From assembly GCA_037951105.1 (NCBI GenBank), contig JBAMJV010003139.1, positions 1-64,000 of the forward strand: DNA of 64,000 nt, in the 5' to 3' direction. Shown in pieces: positions 40,201-49,200 of this stretch (position 1 is its first letter; each line of letters opens with the position of its first letter). This DNA is from Echinarachnius parma. Its lineage: Eukaryota > Echinodermata > Echinoidea > Clypeasteroida > Echinarachniidae. The notes beneath the pieces were generated by a model, which worked only from the letters and a program-made list of their open reading frames with translations, was not told where the DNA came from and made no database searches. The translations under genes were made by a program, and so were the position numbers.

Positions 40201-43200
40201 TCTAATTTTTCTTCTCTCAACCTGTTTTTTTAATCCCTTTTTTACTTTTCCTTTTCTCTCTACAATTCTCTTCATCCAAAAAAATTTCTCCCTCATTTTT
40301 GTTTCTTCTTCATCTCCCAACCCTATTTTAAACTTCCTTTTCACTTTACTCTTTTTAATCTATCCCTTTTCTAATTCTCCTTTTCATTCACTCCTTATCA
40401 CTTTCTCTTTACCTTTCTCTTAATCCATATAATTTGTCTTTTCTCAACCTCTTTTTTTTTTTTTTACTACTCCCTATTCCTTCCTTTCCTTTTTGCTCTG
40501 TTTTAATTTCTTTCTTTTCTAATTCTCCTTTAAATTCTATTTCACTCATTCCTTCTTACTTTCTGTCTTCATCTTCCTAACACCACCGCTGGAACAGAGG
40601 CCCACTCTGTCAGTGTGCCAGTTAACATCATTGGGGCATACGGTGGACATGGCAAAGCACTAACCCCGAATAGTGCCATCCATCCCGATGGCGTCTTTGA
40701 TTACGATGCCGCTAGCATTGCTAATGGTGAGTGCGAGTTGTCGCCTGAAACGTGTTGTGTAGTGTGTAGTCTACCCCCCCCCCCCCCCCAATAAAACAAA
40801 AAGAAAGAAAAGAAAACAAAATTAAATTGAAATTGAATTTATTATCTGTACCCCCTTGTTGATTTGGTGTTAAACGTGTTGTGTAGTATTTAGTCTACCC
40901 ACCCCCCCCCCCCCCAACCCCCCCCCCAAAAAACAACAACAAACAAACAAACAAAAAACAAACAAAACAACAAAAGAAAGAATGAAAAGCACAAACAATT
41001 GAATTGAATTTATTATCTGTACCCCCTTGCAGTAGATTTGGTGTTTAGTGTATACCTTGTCTTCCCCATCCCCTAAAGAAAGAAGAAGTTTAACCTGTTC
41101 TGTAGTGTAACATGTAGTCTTTCCTGCCCACTTTGTCCCCCCCCCCCCCCCCCCCCCCTCTCCACCCCCTCTCCACCCCCACCCCTTCCTGGAGATATGG
41201 GCCGGTATTCTACTAAATTAGTCCGGCAAATAAAAGTGCTAACTAAGTGTCGACTAACCGACGACTAAGTTGATAACTTTAGTCCGGGCTAAAATTTTGT
41301 ATTCTGGTAGGCCTGTTTATGACTTAAGCCAGCCTAAAGTGATAAGTTTGCAGGGTTAACTAATCTGAGGTGCGGACTAAAGTGTGGATTAGTTAGTTCA
41401 AGGTTATCAACTTAGTCAAGCCTAAGTTGATAGATTTAGTAGAATACCGCCCCATGGTGTTTAGTGTGAAACATGTCTTCCCTTTAATACTCCTTAAAAA
41501 AAAAGCTTTACCTCGCCATCTCCCTTCCCTCTGTAAACTGTGGTGAAATAGTGTTTTGTTTAGTCTGTCACTTGATGATCATGTCTTATGGAGTACCAAA
41601 GTGTGCCATTTTTAGGTTTCCAATGTTTGTAAATTAAGTATTTTTAGGAAGCATTTAATACCACATTTGAAACATTGTTGTCCCAACAATTCTATCCCCA
41701 AAATGATTTTGCGTAAATGTTTGGGTGTTTGGGTTACATGTGCATTCCTCACATTTGTCAGACCCTTGTTTGAATTAATTCACAAAGAGTTTTCCAATGA
41801 GTTCGTCTTATATTTGAATTACATGTTCTGCACAGGAACAGTATTGCTTACCAGTTTTTCAATTGGCATTGCTTTTTTACAGTCAGAAAACCTCGGCATA
41901 GACCTACATGTAACTTTCCAGGTAACTGCGAGTGTTGGTACATTTGTAGTTGCCAAAGATTTCACAGTTTTTCTTCATCCACAAGATTACTAATTATTTT
42001 TTCCAGAAAACATTCTGCCTCATATGCTTCATCTCATAACTTATCTTTTTACTTTTTATTTACAAAATCCATACTAACACATTTTTTCACATATTTATAT
42101 ATTTGGTCCACTATTGCTGTGGAGTTGAATAACTGTTTTGTTTTTGTTTATACAGGTTATCATTTGTGGTGTTCATATTGTCTTTGCGCGAAAAAAAAGT
42201 AAAAGGTTCTTAAAATAGTTTGCCTTATCTTGATTTATCTACATATCTGCAAAGTTTCAATGTCGGGCTGTAGGCGAGTCCACAAGTTTACATTGTGACT
42301 TGGCTCAGTGTCCGAGTCCCCGAGTCACGAGACCATCAAAAGCTGTCTTGAGTGCGGACTTGAGTATATCCTGTTCAATGTCCACTCTTTTCATGACCAT
42401 TCATGATCTTTCCTGGCATGGCAAGTGTATATGTAGAAGTGTCCAAAGACATTGAGAATGTTGTTACCATTGAGGTTTTATTAGGTTTTATTTCACATTT
42501 TTTGTTATATTTCTTTGAAAAAATGATGTTTTTTGTATTTTCATTTTTTTGGATGAATTTACGTAATTCAGCCAAACACCCACTTGACAAATGATTACAG
42601 TCAACTATTCTATCATCACTACACTGACAGTGGAGGTGCTGTGACAGGATTGGATAGGATAGGCGCTTGACTCCTTAACCCTTTAAAGGGGAGCCAAATG
42701 CTGGCATTTTCACTTTCTTTTTATACTGATCAGTTTGTAACCAAATTTGAAAACCTATTGATGTCCCTAACTTTTATGTCCCATAGGCTATAGCAATATC
42801 ATTTAATTAAATTTGTTGTGCTCTACCCACGAGTATAAAGGGGTACTACATGTTCCCATGTAAATTAATCCAATGCCCAACTTGTTAGCTTGGGGCTAGT
42901 ATGCTCCTTGGGGAGTTTAGATGGTGTGCTATATACATGTGCAGTTTGAAATAAGTGATCAGGGGGCGAGAGCTTGATCATAACACAGCACCAGCCCTAG
43001 TTCCACTGATCTCTACATATGCTTGGGTAATCCATTACGGTTGAATTAGTAAGGGAGGTGCATGTACATGTATGCTCTGCTACGTTCTTTCGAGTTTTAT
43101 GTTATTCTAGCATATTCACATCGATGAGTAAGAGCGAATGATGATAATTACCATAGAAAATGTCGCTGGATCTTAATCGAGCCCCTAGGCCCTGGGCTGA

Positions 43201-46200
43201 TCATAGTAACTGTGTACTTCAGACAGTTTGTGCACTTTACAAATATATAATTACTATATTTTTATTATTAAGTTACCCTTTGCAGTGAGTGTTATTCATG
43301 TTATCAAGTCAGTACCTGCTCATTTGTTTCACTATCACACTGATTCATTCAATAGACGTTTTGATTAATGGTTTTATTGTTTGCCGTTAAATCATTTTTT
43401 CCCCAAATATATACAGGTTGAAATGATGTGTAGTGAGTGCCAATTACATGTATCTACTTATGAGTAACAGAAGAGAGAACATGAAAATATAGAAAGAAAA
43501 ATCATGACAAGGAAGAATTTGAGTTTGATGCAAAGAAATTCTGCAGTAGTTATCATGTTTTCAGACTATCATTTTCATTACTTTTTTTCAAGCACTGCCC
43601 ATTCATGCAGGGAGCACTGCAATCATTCCTGCACACAAAGTGCACATTTTCAACTACATTTTGGAGTATTTCCGCCAGTTAGGCGCACATAAAAATAATG
43701 TTAAAAATATTCTTAATTAAAAAAGACTCTGAACTCTAAAATGATAAATCTTGGTGCAATATCCAGGTATGTCATGTCAATAGAGCTGCCATAACACTGG
43801 CAAAATTATAGTCAATACACTTCATGGTAAAATAGCCCCTAATATGCCAAAAAGGGCCCCCTTAAATTCTTGTACATTTCAGAGAGTTGTTTAAAAATGC
43901 ATACAGGTTAACAAATTAAATAGCCCCTCAAAATTCACCTTTATTTTCCCCTTTTCCAAAGTAGATTGTTTGAACCGAATTGAATAGAAAAGTTCTTGAT
44001 GGTTTTATTTTTCATTCACTTTTTTGGTATTAAATCGTTTCATCTTTGGTGTTCCAGGTCTGGCCTCTAGTCTACCAAACACAACCAACATGATCAACGT
44101 GCATAGTCCCAATCGGATACAGGCCTCACCCACTCACGGGCACAAGTGGAAGGCGAGATCGGACGTGAAGGATAACCGAGTCAAAGCAGCAACACTACCA
44201 GGAATTAGTAGGGTAAGAAATTTTGAAAAGATTCAAGAAGAAGGAAGGATTCCATTTTCTAAAGATTAATTAGTACATTGGTTTGAAAAAGACATATAGT
44301 CCCAATCGGATGCAGGCCTCACCCACTCACGGGCACAGGTGGAAGGCGAGATCATCAGACTCCAAGGATAACAGAATCAAAGCGGTAACTCTACCAGGAA
44401 CTAGTAGGGTAAGAAGGTCTAAACAGGTTCAAGAGAAAAATAGGGATTCCATTTTCACATTAATTAGTGCATTGGTATAATAAAAAAGACTAGGGTAAGG
44501 AAGCCTTTAAAAATATATTATTTAGTATCGGTTTAAAACAAAGATATTCTCTACTCTCATTTTTATCCTTTTGAGATCAGATTCCAATATAGACAGTCAA
44601 TAGTACTCTATCAGGAACTAGGTAGGGTTAGATGCTCAAAATACAGTAAAAACTCAATAGTACTCTATCAGGAACTAGGGTTAGATGCTCAAAATACAGT
44701 AAAAACATCAATAAACATGATTATGGTAAATGGATGTTTGTTCTAATTTCTCTGTATCTTACTAAAAATTACCCCCATGTACATGTAGTTTTTCACTGCT
44801 GATTCTTTGATTGCTTAAACTTGCAGAGACAAAGAAGAGACTCGAATGAGGACTGGGAGATACCAGCGGATGAGATCAAACTAGGAACAAAGAAAGTGTC
44901 AGGTTTCTTTGGAACTGTGTTCAGTGGTCAGTCCCAAAGTACCCTGAAATCCATTTTGCATTGAACTCTATGCAGATTCACTGGGGCTCTTTTGGGCATT
45001 TTGGATATTTCATTCACTGACGATTCTTTGATTGTTTAATCTTTCAGAGGCAAAGAAGAGACTCGAATGAGGACTGGGAGATACCAGCAGATGAGATCAA
45101 ACTAGGAACGAGGATAGGGTCAGGGTCCTTCGGAACTGTGTTCAGTGGCCAGTGGCATGGTAAGTCAAAACACAAAGTCAAAACATTTCAAAGTAGGGTT
45201 GAACAGGGTCCCGTTGCAGAAAGAGATACAATCGATTGTAAGTTACGATTGATTGTAAGTCAGCGAATTTGCGTGATTCAACCAATTAGATTTGCGCACT
45301 CAGAACACATGACCTGACTTACAATTGATTGTAACTTACAATCGATTGTATCTCTTTCTGCAACGGGGCCTAGATCATTTTACTTGTCTTCTATAATTCA
45401 TGGATGATTTATAACCAAAGCCCCAGTTGCACTTCAAATTTTCAAAGTGAAATAATTCTCAAAGCTGTTCAGTGGCCAGTGGCATGGTAAGGCAACCACA
45501 AGAGTTTTTTCTCGAGTCATCTTTAATGTTCTTTCTCAGTAGATAAACTGTGTCTGACTGCAGTATAACTACTGAGGAAGAGCATTGAAGATGTTTGAAA
45601 CGTCAAGTCCAAAATAGCAAGTTGACCATGAACAAATAAAAACTTCATAAAACAAATTTTCACAATCAGATGACTCTATTCAAGGAGTTTATTTATAAAT
45701 CAAATTCAAATTGTAGGATTGAATTCTATTGAAAGCAAAGGAAAGAATGGATGCTATGTAACCAAAGCTTTAGTTGCACTTAAAATTTTGAATTTAAACG
45801 CCATCTTATGTTAATTAGTAGAAATTGTATTAAATTTGACCGGCTATACACTTGTTGGTAAAAATCAAAATGTAGATTTTCATACCATTAGAATGGTCTC
45901 ATCACAAGCTTTCAGTTGATGCTTTGTTCTAACAAATTGGTCAATAATTGGCGAAGTATGATTGTTTCAATTTTGCAATCATAGGTCCTTTACACACAGT
46001 ATGTGAACTTAAAATGCCCATTTCTTCAAAACATGAATTTGCTGAATGGAATTTACTATAAGCCTGATGTGAATAAAGTAAATTGGAAAAAAACAAAGTT
46101 GGAAAGGCACAAGGTAAATATTATGATGAATTTTAAAATTTTCACTCAAAATATTCTTGATTTTGAAAGCATTTTCTTTTCCTATCCGCCACTAACAGGT

Positions 46201-49200
46201 ACGGTAGCAGTGAAGAGACTGAATGTGAAAGATCCAACACCGTCGCAACTACAAGCATTTAAGAATGAAGTCGCCGTCTTAAGGTAAGCTTCACTCAATT
46301 TTAGTTTAGAAGTCCCTTATCAAATTTAAAATCTTGAACCATATTATTTTGTGCTGTTATAGAATTTCATACAGTTTGACCTTGAACATTTTAGGCGGTG
46401 ACACCCAAAATTATCTAGATAATGGGTATCTAGATCATTGGCCCCCACTAATTATGGACATGAAAGCAAAGCCCTTTGGATGTAAATTTCATGTACTGAA
46501 CAACAAAATTCCTTGAATGTAGATTTCAGGGTGGTTGAAGCAATTTCTTTTGAATGTAAATTTCAGAGACAATAACATAACATAACATTCCTGTGTATGT
46601 ACATTTCAAGGTGGTGAAACCTAAATTCTTCTAGATGTAAATTGCAGGGACTGATAAACAAAATTCCTCGAATGTAAATTTCAGGGTGGTGGAAGCAAAA
46701 TTCCTTGAATGTAAATTTCATGGAGATTACATCATAAATTGTTGAATGTAAATTTCTGGAAGGTGTTGATTTAACATAATTTAGCAGAGTGGTTTGACAA
46801 GTGTAAAAGTTTGTTACCCTTTATTTTCCTGACAAGACTTGTCAGTAGTGCAATAGATAAGAATGTAATCAAATGTGATGAGAAATGAATTTCCAGTTAG
46901 CCAAGTTGGAAAAGTATAATTATTCGCTAAATCATAATTGAAACTAAACAAACAAAAAAGACATGAAAAAAGATACATCAAAACAATTATTCGATTCCTG
47001 AGATGGCTAACCATATTTGTTTTTTTCGGTGGAACAACAAAAAATATACAGCCTTTATAAAGTCAAATTCATATAATCAAGCAATGGTTACCATGTGGTG
47101 CGAGGGATTGTCTCTCTAAAGACATGTTCATGTCAATGTTTTGTTACCTGCCATTTTTGTCTCATTTCCAATAATACACTAGAATATTGTATGCACACAT
47201 TTTTGTTGCGTGATTTACTTCAAAACTGCAAGTAGCAATTGTAGTGCAATAATGTTGATGATATATATGTTACCTACCATTACAAATTTTAATTCCTCCC
47301 GTTTCAAACAATTAAGGAAAACAAGACATGCGCACATTCTGCTGTTCATGGGTTGTACGTCGAAACCGCAGCTAGCAATTGTAACACAGTGGTGCGAGGG
47401 ATCATCGCTCTACAAACATATCCATGTCAAAGACACAACCTTTGCCATGCATCAACTCATCGACATCGCAAGGCAAACTGCGCAGGGTATGGAGTAAGTA
47501 TTCCACAGAAATTAATTTATAAACCCAAAAGTCCATGTTTGTATAAAAATAATAATAACTTTTTTCTTGGCTTCCAGTCATAGCATTATGCACATATGAT
47601 TCTTTAATCTGAAAAGAAGGAAAATAGAAATATAATTTCAATTTTCTGTAATAGCATTTAAAATGTTGAAATGTTAAATTCTAATAACTTTTTTATTTAT
47701 TTCATAACTATGATATTATAGCCATTTAATATGATGCTGTAAGTAAATATGTTCACTGTCAATTTATAAGACGTGATAATCAATGAATACATTATCATTT
47801 ATGTCTATTCATCATGACTATAAATTTCTCATTTATAATAAATCTTGTTTAAAATGTTGTTAATTGGCAAGTATTGCAATTTCTATTCTTTCTCTGTACA
47901 GCTACCTTCATGCGAAGAACATCATCCATAGAGACCTGAAGTCAAACAGTATCCTTTTCTAACTTAAAGAAAACTTTAGAAATATATATATGCAAAAGCT
48001 GAATGTGACATCCCATTCATACTTGCGTCGCTGAACCAGTGCTAGACGCAAGTATGAATGAATAGTGGCTTAACAGTGGCCTGGATTTGCGCATGTGCAT
48101 TAGATCTTATTCTATCAACACGCATGCTCTGCGCACAGGTTTTGCATAGCCATTGTGACGTCACAATACAATAGGGTTCACTGTACTACTTGTCCAGAGT
48201 TGATGCCTAGTATGAATGGGTAGACATCTTATCCCAGGCCAGTGCCAGGCCAGTGCCGAGCCAGTGCTAGATGCAAGTATGAATAGGGTGCAAGATAATA
48301 TTGGTGAAGTATCTATCTTCAAGTTGTGTCCTTATTTGTGTGATTTTGTTGTCTTCTTTGTTCCATTGTAATTTATTTGGTCTAAACATAATTAATCATT
48401 TTGCGTTGAATGTAAACCTATGTAGGACTTGTCCCTAAAAAACTCAGGGTGGGATCTATGGAGAATGTATGTTATGTCCAAATCAAACCGTCTTCAATGG
48501 GTTGATTAATTTGATTTTGTGTGATAATAAACTGTAATGATTTTATGTGCACATTCCCATGGAAAACATACCTAATATATCTTTGAAAAGGGGAAGATTT
48601 TTTAAATCAAATTTTACTGTTATCTTGTGAAAACACTACAACAGTACAATAATTAAAAGAACCTATACAAAAATCATAAAAAAGGTATATTCATGTGTTT
48701 ATTTCTGTTTGAAAATTTCCCTTAACTCTGCCTCCCACCCAAGATATTTTCCTCCATGACGACCTAACGGTGAAGATAGGTGACTTTGGTCTGGCCACAG
48801 TCAAGTCCAGGTGGAGTGGTTCGCATCAGTTTGAGCAGCCTTCAGGTTCAATACTCTGGATGGTAAGCATAATAGCCCTTGTTTGTTTGTATCAATGGCA
48901 AACTTAACAGGGCACTTGTTTAGGTCTAGTTTGAAGGCTCCTAAAGACCAAATGGTCAAGATAGATGACTTTGGTCTGGCAACTGCATAGTTTGAACTGT
49001 CCCCACAAAATCCTAACGAAGTCGCAATATTTTTAATTTTACTTACTGAAAATTAATTAATTTGTACATTGTATCTTATCCCCCTCCTTTTGTATGAAGG
49101 ACCTCAACTCGTACTCATTCCAGTCAGACGTCAATGCATTAGGTGTAGTGCTCTTTGACTTGGTCTTAAAAACACTTTTGTGCAAACCATTAGGTCTAGA

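Noticed and set aside
41667..41993. Hydrophobic 108-codon ORF that could be a membrane protein
   Set aside because: Intronic, T-rich composition alone explains the hydrophobicity, and no conserved family is recognised.
44827..45159. Exon 10 duplication as an assembly duplicate of two haplotypes
   Set aside because: The upstream copy has changed codons, no donor and a stop, and part of a third copy is present. Allelic copies would be expected to stay functional. Long reads are still needed to be certain.
48001..48740. An additional exon between 13 and 14
   Set aside because: Exon 13 ends with one base of the Asn codon and exon 14 supplies the other two, giving the continuous RAF sequence KSNNIFLH-like. 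No room is left for another exon.
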